From contig NZ_JAJIRQ010000003.1 in NCBI RefSeq assembly GCF_025717605.1, forward strand, positions 533,962 to 597,961: a stretch of 64,000 nt of DNA. The letters are read 5' to 3'. Every line of letters begins with the position of its first letter. The first letter of the stretch is position 1. Source of the stretch: Paucibacter sp. TC2R-5 (GTDB lineage: Bacteria; Pseudomonadota; Gammaproteobacteria; Burkholderiales; Burkholderiaceae_C). The position numbers and the translations under genes are program-made. Shown piece by piece: positions 45,575-54,265 of this stretch. A model generated the notes under the pieces. The model had not been told where the DNA came from, searched no databases, and saw nothing but the letters and a program-made list of their open reading frames with translations.

Positions 45575-47479
45575 ATGGATGAGCGTCGCCCCCCTGCGGC
45601 ACGGGTGCCAACCGGCGCGCCGGCTGCGCAAATTGCCAAGGCTGCCTTGGTTCGACTGGCGCAAGCACAGCTGGAGCCCACGCCTGAGAATTACGCCCGC
45701 GCCTATGCGGTCGAGTCCGGGACCGAAGCGGCCCCTGCCGCCCTGCCCGAGCCCGTCCTGACCTTGGTCGCCAAGCTGCTGGCCTTGGGCGTGAGCAGCA
45801 GCCAGACCCGCCTGGATTTGCAGGTATGCATGCGCGAGCTGCGTTGGGCCGATGCGATCCGCCAGGTCGAAAGCCTGCAGCAAAGCGAAGGCCCGGCAGC
45901 CCAGGCCGAGGCCTGGGCGCAAGTGATAGAGCGCTTGGTCCGGGGCCTTGAGCGCGGCGGGCGCCAATGGACGATGGCGAAGAAAAAGGACGGCGTGCAG
46001 CGGGTGCTCGAAGGCAATCGCAGCGATACACAGCGCCTGCTCAAGCGCATGCGGGCCTTGGTCAATAGCTGGGATTCGGACACCGCCGACGCCAGCGTTG
46101 ACACCAACGGCGAAGACAGCGGAGGCACGCCCAGCCAGTTCTTCACTGGCGATGACTTTGGGCTCGGCGAACTGGACGCAAGCGATGGACAGGGACTTGC
46201 GCAGGATCTGACTTCAACGCACGCCGCTGGTCCCGCCGCCCTGGGCAGCATGACCGAGCAATGGCCTGCGGTCGAAACTTCGCTGCACGGCACCGTGCAA
46301 CATGCCCTGAAGAGCCCCGAAGGTTATGCAGACGCCTTGATGGCCGAATTAGATTTGGCGCATCGCGCACTGTTGAGCGATGGCGCCACGCCACAAGCCG
46401 CCGCGCATATTGAAGCGCTGTGCCTGCGCGCCCGCCACATGCTCGATCACCGCCAACATATGTTTGGCGAGTTGGGCCAACTGTGCCGCGAACTCAGTGC
46501 CAGCCTGGTGGACCTCGCCGAGGACGACTCCTGGGCGCGCGGTCAATGCGAGGCCATGAACGACACACTGGAGCAGGGTTTGAGCGGCCGCGGTGTGCGC
46601 TCCGTGACCGAAATGCTAGGCGGCACGCGCGAGCGCCAGCGCCAGCTGCGCGATGAACGCAGCCGGGCCCGCGATTCACTGAAGTCTCTGATCCACCAAA
46701 TGCTCGCCGAATTGGGCGAATTGGGGCAACACACCGACCGTTTCCAGAACAGCATCGGCCGCTACGCCGAGGTGATTGAAAAAGCCGACTCGCTGGAAAG
46801 CCTGGCGGGTGTGGTGCGCGAGATGGTGGAAGAAAGCCGCAGCGTGCAGTCGCTGGTGCGTCAGACGCAAGACCGCTTGAGCCTGGAACATGAGCGGGCC
46901 AGTAATTTGAGCCAGAAGGTGGTCGAGCTGGAGGGCGAGTTGCGCCGCATGTCGAGCGAGGTGCAGACCGATCAGCTGACGCAAATAGCCAACCGCCGCG
47001 GTCTGCTGGCGGCCTTTGCAACCGAGCAGGCCAAGCTGGAGCGCGGCAGCGGCGAAGACAATCCCGAGGCCGCCGAGAGCGCAAAAATCGCGCTCGCTCT
47101 GCTGGACATTGACAACTTCAAACGCCTGAACGACACGCTGGGCCATGGCGCCGGTGACATCGCCTTGAAGTCATTGGCCGAACGCGTCTCCAACGAGCTG
47201 CGGCCCGGCGACTTGGTTGCCCGCTACGGCGGCGAGGAGTTTGTCTTGATGCTGCCCAACACGCCGCTGGACGAAGCACAGGCGGTATTGCAGCGCCTGC
47301 AACGCGCCTTGTCAGCCAGCTTGTTCATGCATGAGGGCAAGGACGTGTTTGTCACCTTCTCCGCCGGGGTCACCCATTACCGTCTGGGTGAAACATTAGA
47401 GGCCGCCCTCGACCGGGCCGATCTGGCCTTGTACGAGGCCAAGCACACGGGCAAGAACCGGGCTTGCGTGGCGCCTTGA
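45575..47479 (+). CDS. Diguanylate cyclase with large N-terminal helical region
   Basis: Protein of 634 residues. The first 440 residues are mostly helical and soluble, with no domain I can name and a coiled coil at the end (LEHERASNLSQKVVELEGEL). The C-terminal GGDEF domain (about 465-630) has the active GGEEF in ARYGGEEFVLMLP. An RPGD sits five residues before it, a correctly placed inhibitory I-site. It should therefore make c-di-GMP under product inhibition. AGGAG precedes ATG 45575, which is 9 bp after the REC-GGDEF-EAL gene, so they are probably co-transcribed. Confidence 0.9.
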   Translation: MDERRPPAARVPTGAPAAQIAKAALVRLAQAQLEPTPENYARAYAVESGTEAAPAALPEPVLTLVAKLLALGVSSSQTRLDLQVCMRELRWADAIRQVESLQQSEGPAAQAEAWAQVIERLVRGLERGGRQWTMAKKKDGVQRVLEGNRSDTQRLLKRMRALVNSWDSDTADASVDTNGEDSGGTPSQFFTGDDFGLGELDASDGQGLAQDLTSTHAAGPAALGSMTEQWPAVETSLHGTVQHALKSPEGYADALMAELDLAHRALLSDGATPQAAAHIEALCLRARHMLDHRQHMFGELGQLCRELSASLVDLAEDDSWARGQCEAMNDTLEQGLSGRGVRSVTEMLGGTRERQRQLRDERSRARDSLKSLIHQMLAELGELGQHTDRFQNSIGRYAEVIEKADSLESLAGVVREMVEESRSVQSLVRQTQDRLSLEHERASNLSQKVVELEGELRRMSSEVQTDQLTQIANRRGLLAAFATEQAKLERGSGEDNPEAAESAKIALALLDIDNFKRLNDTLGHGAGDIALKSLAERVSNELRPGDLVARYGGEEFVLMLPNTPLDEAQAVLQRLQRALSASLFMHEGKDVFVTFSAGVTHYRLGETLEAALDRADLALYEAKHTGKNRACVAP

Positions 47480-47513
47480 CTGCGGGGCAAGTCTTGCCTT
47501 GCCTTGGCTAGCG

Positions 47514-48890
47514 CTAGAAGTTAAACGCCAGCCGCAGCCCGCCCCAGTGTTTGCCATTGACCTCGATAGGCGCGGAGACCTCTTTGAGCAGCACGAAGCG
47601 GCCACCGCCCATATCGCGGCGATAGGTTTGCAGCAGAAATGGCCGCTGATTGCGCGCTGAAGCGAGGCCGGTGCGGTCATTAAAAATTCGCCGGTAGCGG
47701 CTGTTGGCGGTGTTCCACACCACATCGCCGGCGCGTTGCGGCTGGCAGTATTTTTTGTTGTGCGTCGCCACATAACCATTGCGGTCCACGGCAATGCAAT
47801 AGACCACCTTGTCGCTGAGGCTGAGCAGCTTTTCCTGCACCGCCGGAAACTGCCGATCGGCCAAATCAACAAAGCCGGTCACATGCTGGGCAGGATTGGA
47901 GCCTGCAAGCGGCCGGTAGTTGTCATCGAACAATTGCGCAGGCTTGATGGCGCCCGTCTTCAAGGCTTGTTCTAACAGCGTCGAGATCTCCAAGGCCGCG
48001 CCCTGCGCGGCACGAATATAGGGCGCGTCATCGACCTCGACACCAGAGCCGGCAATCTGCTCGATCAACTGCTCGGACATTTTCAGGAATCGGTCGCTGC
48101 ACGCAAAAGCCGTATCCAGGCTGATCATCGCCTGCTGAACCTCCTGCTCCAGCTCGGCCGCACGGCCGGACAAGGAATCGATCGTCAGTGCACTTTGGCT
48201 GGCCGAATCGGCAATCCGACCCACGTCGGCCTGCACATCCGCGAAGGCTTGATGGATCAGACTCTTTTGGGTTTGATTGGGATCGTTGCGCAGTTCGCGG
48301 CTGAAGAGCTCGATGCGGGCATCCAGATTTGCGACCGTGCCCATGATGGACTTGGATGAGTTCTCGACCTGCCCGGCCAAGGCCTTGACCGCATCGGCCA
48401 CGACGCCAAAACCTTTGCCCGCCTCACCGGCGCGGCCCGCCTCGACCGAGGCATTGAAAGCCACTAAACGGGTTTGCAGCGCGATTTTGGTGATTTCGGA
48501 CGCGGCGTCCGACACTTGCCGAAGCGTCTGCACAATGCCGCCGACCTCGTTGCCCACCCCTTCCAAGGCGTGGGCCGCTCGGCTGACCGCGCTGCGTGAC
48601 TGTTCGGTCGAATGACTGATGGCCTGCTGAGCGCCGCGCACCAGGGCCAAATCGCTGGACAAGGCTCCCATCGCCTCGCATTGAGCGACGACCACTTTTT
48701 GGGTATCTTCCAAAACACCGCGCACTTCGGCGGCATCTTTGCCGACACTTGAAACCGAACGGGCCACCTTGCGGATCAGCGCCATCAAAGGCTCGGCCTC
48801 CAACTTGGCCAAGGCATCCAACGCACCTGATGCCGCAGGCACAGCGGGCTGGGCAGTTTCAGATCGGCGCTTCCACCACATCAATGACAT
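47514..48890 (-). CDS. Soluble methyl-accepting chemotaxis protein with C-terminal sensor
   Basis: Chemoreceptor-like protein of 458 residues without transmembrane helices. The signalling hairpin occupies about 60-290, with the tip around FNASVEAGRAGEAGKGFGVV and ADAVKALAGQVENSS. The sensory part comes after it: about 340-458 look like a Cache/PAS-type domain (VYCIAVDRNGYVATHNKKY, GRFVLLKEVSAPIEVNGKHW). It lies 43 bp after fliA in the same direction. On the minus strand a TAAA and GCCGATGA pair precedes it, but the spacing is 13, not 15. Confidence 0.88.
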   Translation of the reverse strand: MSLMWWKRRSETAQPAVPAASGALDALAKLEAEPLMALIRKVARSVSSVGKDAAEVRGVLEDTQKVVVAQCEAMGALSSDLALVRGAQQAISHSTEQSRSAVSRAAHALEGVGNEVGGIVQTLRQVSDAASEITKIALQTRLVAFNASVEAGRAGEAGKGFGVVADAVKALAGQVENSSKSIMGTVANLDARIELFSRELRNDPNQTQKSLIHQAFADVQADVGRIADSASQSALTIDSLSGRAAELEQEVQQAMISLDTAFACSDRFLKMSEQLIEQIAGSGVEVDDAPYIRAAQGAALEISTLLEQALKTGAIKPAQLFDDNYRPLAGSNPAQHVTGFVDLADRQFPAVQEKLLSLSDKVVYCIAVDRNGYVATHNKKYCQPQRAGDVVWNTANSRYRRIFNDRTGLASARNQRPFLLQTYRRDMGGGRFVLLKEVSAPIEVNGKHWGGLRLAFNF

Positions 48891-48933
48891 TGATTCTCCC
48901 GCTCCAGGCCTTCATCGGCCGCTGACAATACCT

Positions 48934-49647
48934 TTACCAGTCCCGCAGCTTAACGCGCAAACGAGCGATCGCCTGACTGTGCAACTGACAAACACGCGAC
49001 TCGGTGACCTTCAGCACGACCGCGATTTCTTTCAAGTTCATATCGTGCTCGTAATACATGCTCATCATGTATTGCTCGCGCTCGGGCAGGTTCTTGATCG
49101 CCGCCACCAGCGCTTCGCGCATGCGGTGGTCTTGCAGCTTGAGTAAGGGGTTATTGGCATGGTCGGCCACATGACGGTCGAGGAAGTCCTCATCGCCCTC
49201 GTCGCCAGACATGTCCTCCAAATAGACCAGCTGGGTACCGCGCACCTTGCCCAATAGGTCTTGGTACTCTTCCAGCGGCACACCCATCTCGATGGCGATT
49301 TCGCTCTCCAGCGGCGCGCGGCCGAGCTTTTGCTCCAGCTTGCGCACAGCGCTTTCAATTTCACGCTGTTGGCGCCGCGAGCCGCGGCTCATCCAGTCGC
49401 CGCCGCGCAACTCGTCCAGCATGGCGCCTCGAATGCGCTGCGTCGCGAAGGTCTCGAACTGCACGCCTTGACCGATGTCGAAGCGGCTCAGCGCATCCGT
49501 CAAACCGATAAGGCCGACCTGGATCAGGTCGTCAATTTCGATATTGGCGGGCAGCTTGGCAATCATTTGATGCGCCAAGCGGCGTACCAAAGGGCTGTAT
49601 TGCCGAATCAAGGAGGAATTATCGAGGCGGCCTTTGGCGGTATACAT
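48934..49647 (-). CDS. fliA: Flagellar RNA polymerase sigma factor FliA (sigma28)
   Basis: Sigma factor of 237 residues for late flagellar genes. Region 2 has SPLVRRLAHQMIAKLPANIE, DDLIQVGLIGLTDALSRFD and FETFATQRIRGAMLDELR. Region 3 has QREIESAVRKLEQKLGRAP, and region 4 NLKEIAVVLKVTESRVCQLH. Two adjacent ATGs (49650, 49647) follow GGAG. It is 18 bp after the flhG-like gene, the usual flhF-flhG-fliA order. Confidence 0.97.
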   Translation of the reverse strand: MYTAKGRLDNSSLIRQYSPLVRRLAHQMIAKLPANIEIDDLIQVGLIGLTDALSRFDIGQGVQFETFATQRIRGAMLDELRGGDWMSRGSRRQQREIESAVRKLEQKLGRAPLESEIAIEMGVPLEEYQDLLGKVRGTQLVYLEDMSGDEGDEDFLDRHVADHANNPLLKLQDHRMREALVAAIKNLPEREQYMMSMYYEHDMNLKEIAVVLKVTESRVCQLHSQAIARLRVKLRDW

Positions 49648-49665
49648 CATCAGCTCCAGCGGCAA

Positions 49666-50475
49666 TCAAACAGTGGCAACAGCGGCACGGTGCATCTGGG
49701 CTCGCACGGGCGGGCGCAGAGGACTGGCATTGACCGAGGCTTCCAAGGCGGCGCCGGGGGGGGCGGCCATCAAAAGCTCACGCGCCAAATGGCGGATCTC
49801 GGCGGAAATCGGGGCACTCGACGGGCTCTTCGGATCCATACAGGCCCAGTCGCGTAGCACGGCGCCGAGGAAACCATCGGCGCAGCTGCTGATCTGCTGG
49901 GCAATGCGATCGGACAAACGCAGTTGCGGCGAGCAAGCGAGCAGCAGGCTGTAGACCATCAGACCTGCGCGGCTGGCCAACCATTTCATGCCAGCGTAGG
50001 CATGCGTCACGCTCATGCTGTCGGTATCGGCCAACAAGACCGGCCGCACTTCGCGCAGCGCCACCACGCGCGCCAATTCGGCGGCGCTGGCGTGCAGCAG
50101 CACGACATCGGCAAACGGTGCCGCATCGCTGACCACTTCCAGAAACTGGGCGGCCGAGCCATTGGCATTGATATAGCGCATCGGCAGGCCGCGAGCCGCC
50201 AAGTAGGACACATCCTTGGACAGACGCTCAACACAGGCACTCAAGTCGACCGAGGCCAGCTCCGATGGGACAGGCGCGCTCTCGCCAGCGTCAACCACCA
50301 AGGTATGCAGGCCGAGCTCGGCAAAGGCCGCGCACAGGCCTTCGAGCAGCACGCCACCACCGACCACATGGGGGTTGCTGACGACGGGGATGAAGCGCAC
50401 CCTTGAACTGGCGAAAAGCCGGCGCAGGCCGTCGGCCTGGTCCTGCGGGGAATGTGTACGGTGAGCGTCGCGCAT
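49666..50475 (-). CDS. flhG: FlhG-like protein without a P-loop
   Basis: Protein of 269 residues in the position of flhG, between flhF and fliA. It keeps the MinD/ParA-like layout (strand, glycine-rich loop, LCAAFAELGLHTLVVDAGES) but the Walker A is replaced by SNPHVVGGGVLLEGL, which lacks the KGGVGKT lysines. The later Walker B region is only FADVVLLHAS. Normal FlhG is an ATPase that limits flagellar number and stimulates FlhF GTPase. This version should not hydrolyse ATP in the standard way. ATG 50475 has AGGA upstream; a longer open frame reaches into flhF. Confidence 0.75.
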   Translation of the reverse strand: MRDAHRTHSPQDQADGLRRLFASSRVRFIPVVSNPHVVGGGVLLEGLCAAFAELGLHTLVVDAGESAPVPSELASVDLSACVERLSKDVSYLAARGLPMRYINANGSAAQFLEVVSDAAPFADVVLLHASAAELARVVALREVRPVLLADTDSMSVTHAYAGMKWLASRAGLMVYSLLLACSPQLRLSDRIAQQISSCADGFLGAVLRDWACMDPKSPSSAPISAEIRHLARELLMAAPPGAALEASVNASPLRPPVRAQMHRAAVATV

Positions 50476-50507
50476 GATGTTGTCCTGTATCTCTTGTGAA
50501 GTGGGGA

Positions 50508-52172
50508 CTAGAAAGCACCCATGGCAGCGGGATGCTTGAGGCCAAGCGCGGGCCCCCCGGCAAAGATCAAATTCACATCGGCGCTGTCCATGCGCCAAGC
50601 ACCGGCTGCGGCCGCACGCAAGGCGCGTTGCACCAAGGCCTGGCTTGTCAGACGATGCCAGTCTTCCGGCACGCGCTGGCCGTTGGTGACGCCCAGCACC
50701 TTGAGCTTGTGGCGGATCAAGGTATCCAGCGCCGGGGCCAGCTTGACGGCCTCGTCGATCTTGGACAGCACAACGCCGTGGCAATCACTGGCGCGCCAGG
50801 CGCTGACCACATCCTCGATCGTCTCGCCTTGCTGAGCGGCATTGATGACCAGGATCTTGCGCACGCTGCGGTGTGCCAGCATGTCCAGTAACTCATTAGT
50901 TCGGCTGTCGCGCTGAGCCATGCCTGCTGTGTCGATCAGCACCATCTTCTTGCTCGAAAGCAGTTCCAGCAGATCTTCCAGCGAGGCCTTGTCATGCGCG
51001 GTATGTACCGGCACGCCGAGGATGCGGCCATAGGCGCGCAGCTGCTCATGGGCACCGACCCGGTACGCGTCCAGCGTAATCAGACCCAGGTGCGCTGCGC
51101 CATGACGGGTGGCGAATGCAGCTGCCAACTTGGCGGTCGTGGTGGTCTTGCCCACACCGGTGGAGCCGATCAGCGCGAACACGCCGCCCTGCTCTTCCAG
51201 CGCCGGGCTGTGCTCGTCGGTCTGCAGATTGCGCGACAGCACGTTGGCGGCCCAGCTCGTTTCATCGGCAGCCTCGCCGGGGCCGCCCTTGAACTCGGCC
51301 GGGCAGCCCTCGACCAGCTTGCGCACCAAGGCGGGCGAAAAGCCAATCTCCAACAGCTTCTGCGTCAAGCGGGCCTGGATGGGCTGACGCTGCAGTTTTT
51401 CCATAAAGGCCAGGGCGCCGAAACGCTCTTCGATCATGCCCTTCATCGAACGCAGCTCGTTCATCATGTCTTGTTGATCGCGACGGCCACGGCCGGGCAA
51501 GTCGTTCAGCTCGCCTGCATTACCCAAACCAGACAGATCGGCAAATTCACGTTGCTGCGCCGGCACACGGATTTCGTCGCGCAACACCGGCGGCGCACGG
51601 CGCTGGGCCGGGGCTGGCGGCGGTGCTACCGGCTCGGCACGGCGGGGTTGCATCGCTTGCAAGGCGTTCTGGGCGCGCTGTTGGCGTGCCGCATTCAAGG
51701 AACTGACGCCGGGCGCGTCTTGCGGGCGGTCCATCATCATGGGCGGAGCAAGTGGATCGGGCACGCCGTCCAACTCGGCCTGGCGACGCTTGAGCACCCG
51801 CTCGCGCACATAGTCCTGAAAAGACAAGGTGCTCATCGCCAAAGTTTGGACGTCATCGCCGACCGCGGAAGCCGGGTCGGTGTAGCCAAAGCTCGGCTCG
51901 CTGCGCTGGCCGGTGCGGGCCGCAAAGCTGCGCGAGGCAGGTGCCTCGCTGGTGGCTGCGGGGCGGGCTTGCAGGCGGCTGGGTGCAGCCACACGCGGGG
52001 CGGTGGCCGCCACGCGTTCGATCTGCGACATGCCTTCCGGCGCCATCGCCAACACTTCTACGCCGCCGGCGCAAGGCTTGTTGGACAAGACCACGGCATC
52101 ATTGCCGAAGGCCTGGCGCACCAGGGCCATGGCCTCACGGGAGGTTTTAGCGGTAAAGCTTTTGACGTTCAT
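50508..52172 (-). CDS. flhF: Signal-recognition-type GTPase FlhF
   Basis: SRP-like GTPase of 554 residues that sets flagellar position. The N-terminal B domain starts MNVKSFTAKTSREAMALVRQ and is followed by a long Pro/Arg/Ala-rich linker (about 70-215). The NG domain has a P-loop GSTGVGKTTTTAK from residue 336, LDAYRVGAHEQL, VLIDTAGMAQRD and VLSKIDEA. The ATG overlaps the flhA stop by 4 nt. Confidence 0.95.
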   Translation of the reverse strand: MNVKSFTAKTSREAMALVRQAFGNDAVVLSNKPCAGGVEVLAMAPEGMSQIERVAATAPRVAAPSRLQARPAATSEAPASRSFAARTGQRSEPSFGYTDPASAVGDDVQTLAMSTLSFQDYVRERVLKRRQAELDGVPDPLAPPMMMDRPQDAPGVSSLNAARQQRAQNALQAMQPRRAEPVAPPPAPAQRRAPPVLRDEIRVPAQQREFADLSGLGNAGELNDLPGRGRRDQQDMMNELRSMKGMIEERFGALAFMEKLQRQPIQARLTQKLLEIGFSPALVRKLVEGCPAEFKGGPGEAADETSWAANVLSRNLQTDEHSPALEEQGGVFALIGSTGVGKTTTTAKLAAAFATRHGAAHLGLITLDAYRVGAHEQLRAYGRILGVPVHTAHDKASLEDLLELLSSKKMVLIDTAGMAQRDSRTNELLDMLAHRSVRKILVINAAQQGETIEDVVSAWRASDCHGVVLSKIDEAVKLAPALDTLIRHKLKVLGVTNGQRVPEDWHRLTSQALVQRALRAAAAGAWRMDSADVNLIFAGGPALGLKHPAAMGAF

Positions 52173-54265
52173 GCCGTGCCTCCAATGATGGAACCAATAC
52201 GGATGGAATGAGTTTCAGGAATTTCGCTGTGACCCAGCACTTTCAGGCGCGGCGCGGCGCGTTTGAGCAACCTGGCCATCGGCGCGCGGATCAGGTCGGG
52301 CACCAGCAAGCAAGCGGGCACACCGCGGTCTTCTTGCGCCTGCGCGGTCTCGGCAGCGCTGCGGGCCAGCGTATCTGCCACACCCGGATCCAGCGCAGCG
52401 CCATGCGGCGAATTCAGGGCCTGCGTGACCAAGCGCTCCAGTTCGGGCTCCAGCGCGATCACGTCCAGCTCTTTCACCGGACCGTAGATCTGCTGCACGA
52501 TGGCAGGTGAAATGTGGGTGCGGATGCGGCGGGCCAGTTCGGCTGGGTCGGTCACAGTGGAATTTTCGGCCAGGCTCTCAACGATGGAACGCATGTCACG
52601 GATGTGCACGCCCTCTTCCAGCAACAGCTGGAGAATTCTTTGCAAAGTGGCGATGCCGATCATTTTGGGTATCACGTCTTCAATCAGTTGAGGTGCTTGT
52701 TTGGTCAAGTGTTCGACCAGCGCCTGGGTCTCTACGCGGCCCAGCAACTTGGCTGCGTGGACCTGCATCAAGTGTGAAAGATGTGTGGCCACCACGGTCG
52801 AGCAATCAACCACGGTAAATCCGGCCATTTGCGCCATTTCCTTTTGCTTGTCATCAATCCACACCGCCGGCAGGCCAAAGGCCGGGTCGGTGGTCTGCGT
52901 GCCTATCAGTTTTTGCGTCGCCTGGCCCGGGTTGATGGCCAACCACATGCCGGGGAAGGCCTCAGCCTCGCCCACCACGGCACCGCGCAGCGACAGGCGG
53001 TACTGGCTGGGCCGCAGCTCCAGGTTGTCTCGGATATGCACGGACGGCGGCAAGAAGCCTACCTCCTGCGCGAACTTGCGCCGCACGCCCTTGATGCGGC
53101 TGAGCAGGTCGCCCTCGCGGGTCTTGTCGACCAGGCTGATAAGCCGGTAGCCGACCTCCAGGCCCAGGGTGTCAACCGGGATCAGATCGTCCCAGGTCGC
53201 CTCTGTATTGGGCTCGGCCGGCGCCAGGGCCGTGATGGCTTGATTGGTTTTGGCCTCACGCTCCTGCTGCTGATCCTTGACCCGCAGCCACCAAGCCAGA
53301 TAGCCCAAGGCACCGGCAATGAACAAGAACACCAGGTGCGGCATGCCCGGGATCAGGCCCAAGAGGCCGATCACACCGGAAGTCACCGCCAAGGACTTGG
53401 CCGAACCAAAGACCTGACGACCGATCTGGCTGCCGATATCTTTGTCGGTGCCAACGCGGGACACCACCATGGCCGCCGCGACCGAGATCAGCAGCGCAGG
53501 CACTTGGGCGACCAAGGCATCACCGACCGCCAGCAAGATGTAGGAATCGGCCGCTTGGCTGGCACTCAGGCCATGCTGAGCCATGCCGATGATGAAGCCG
53601 CCGATGATGTTGATGAACAGGATCAACATGCCTGCCACCGCGTCACCGCGCACGAACTTGCTGGCACCGTCCATGGAGCCGAAGAAATCGGCCTCGTCGC
53701 CCAACTCGGCGCGGCGGCGCTTGGCTTCTTTCTCGTCGATCAGGCCCGCGTTCAGGTCGGCATCGACCGCCATCTGCTTGCCAGGCATTGCATCCAAAGA
53801 GAATCGCGCGCCGACCTCGGCGATGCGCTCCGCGCCCTTGGTCACCACGATGAAGTTGATCACCACCAGGATCGCAAAAACGATCAAGCCGACGGCGAAA
53901 TTGCCGCCGATCAAGAAATGCCCGAAAGCCTCGATCACCTTGCCTGCGGCTCCGGTGCCGGTATGCCCCTCCAGCAGCACCACGCGGGTGGAGGCGACGT
54001 TGAGCGACAGGCGCAGCAAGGTGGTCAAGAGCAAGACGGTCGGGAAGGCCGCAAAGTCCAGCGGCCTGATCATGTGCGCGGCCACCATCATCACCATCAC
54101 CGCCATCGCGATATTGAAGGTGAACATCAGGTCGAGCATGAAGGGCGGCAATGGCAGCACCATCATGGACAAAACCATGATGACCGCCATCGGCGCTCCC
54201 AAGGCGCCCAGTACGCCGGCGCGCGGCCCCAGCAAGGCTTGCAGTTGTGCGATCAAGGCATTCAT
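52169..54265 (-). CDS. flhA: Flagellar export gate protein FlhA
   Basis: Integral membrane export-gate protein of 698 residues. The N-terminal half has about eight helices and the conserved loop ERIAEVGARFSLDAMPGKQM. The C-terminal cytoplasmic part contains LGLEVGYRLISLVDKTREGD, IRDNLELRPSQYRLSLRGAV and EDVIPKMIGIATLQRIL. It overlaps flhB upstream and flhF downstream by 4 nt each. Confidence 0.97.
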   Translation of the reverse strand: MNALIAQLQALLGPRAGVLGALGAPMAVIMVLSMMVLPLPPFMLDLMFTFNIAMAVMVMMVAAHMIRPLDFAAFPTVLLLTTLLRLSLNVASTRVVLLEGHTGTGAAGKVIEAFGHFLIGGNFAVGLIVFAILVVINFIVVTKGAERIAEVGARFSLDAMPGKQMAVDADLNAGLIDEKEAKRRRAELGDEADFFGSMDGASKFVRGDAVAGMLILFINIIGGFIIGMAQHGLSASQAADSYILLAVGDALVAQVPALLISVAAAMVVSRVGTDKDIGSQIGRQVFGSAKSLAVTSGVIGLLGLIPGMPHLVFLFIAGALGYLAWWLRVKDQQQEREAKTNQAITALAPAEPNTEATWDDLIPVDTLGLEVGYRLISLVDKTREGDLLSRIKGVRRKFAQEVGFLPPSVHIRDNLELRPSQYRLSLRGAVVGEAEAFPGMWLAINPGQATQKLIGTQTTDPAFGLPAVWIDDKQKEMAQMAGFTVVDCSTVVATHLSHLMQVHAAKLLGRVETQALVEHLTKQAPQLIEDVIPKMIGIATLQRILQLLLEEGVHIRDMRSIVESLAENSTVTDPAELARRIRTHISPAIVQQIYGPVKELDVIALEPELERLVTQALNSPHGAALDPGVADTLARSAAETAQAQEDRGVPACLLVPDLIRAPMARLLKRAAPRLKVLGHSEIPETHSIRIGSIIGGTA

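Noticed and set aside
48912..48936. Sigma28-like promoter before the soluble chemoreceptor
   Set aside because: TAAA and GCCGATGA are both present on the minus strand, but the spacer is 13 instead of 15 and the -35 overlaps the fliA stop. It is mentioned only as a weak possibility.
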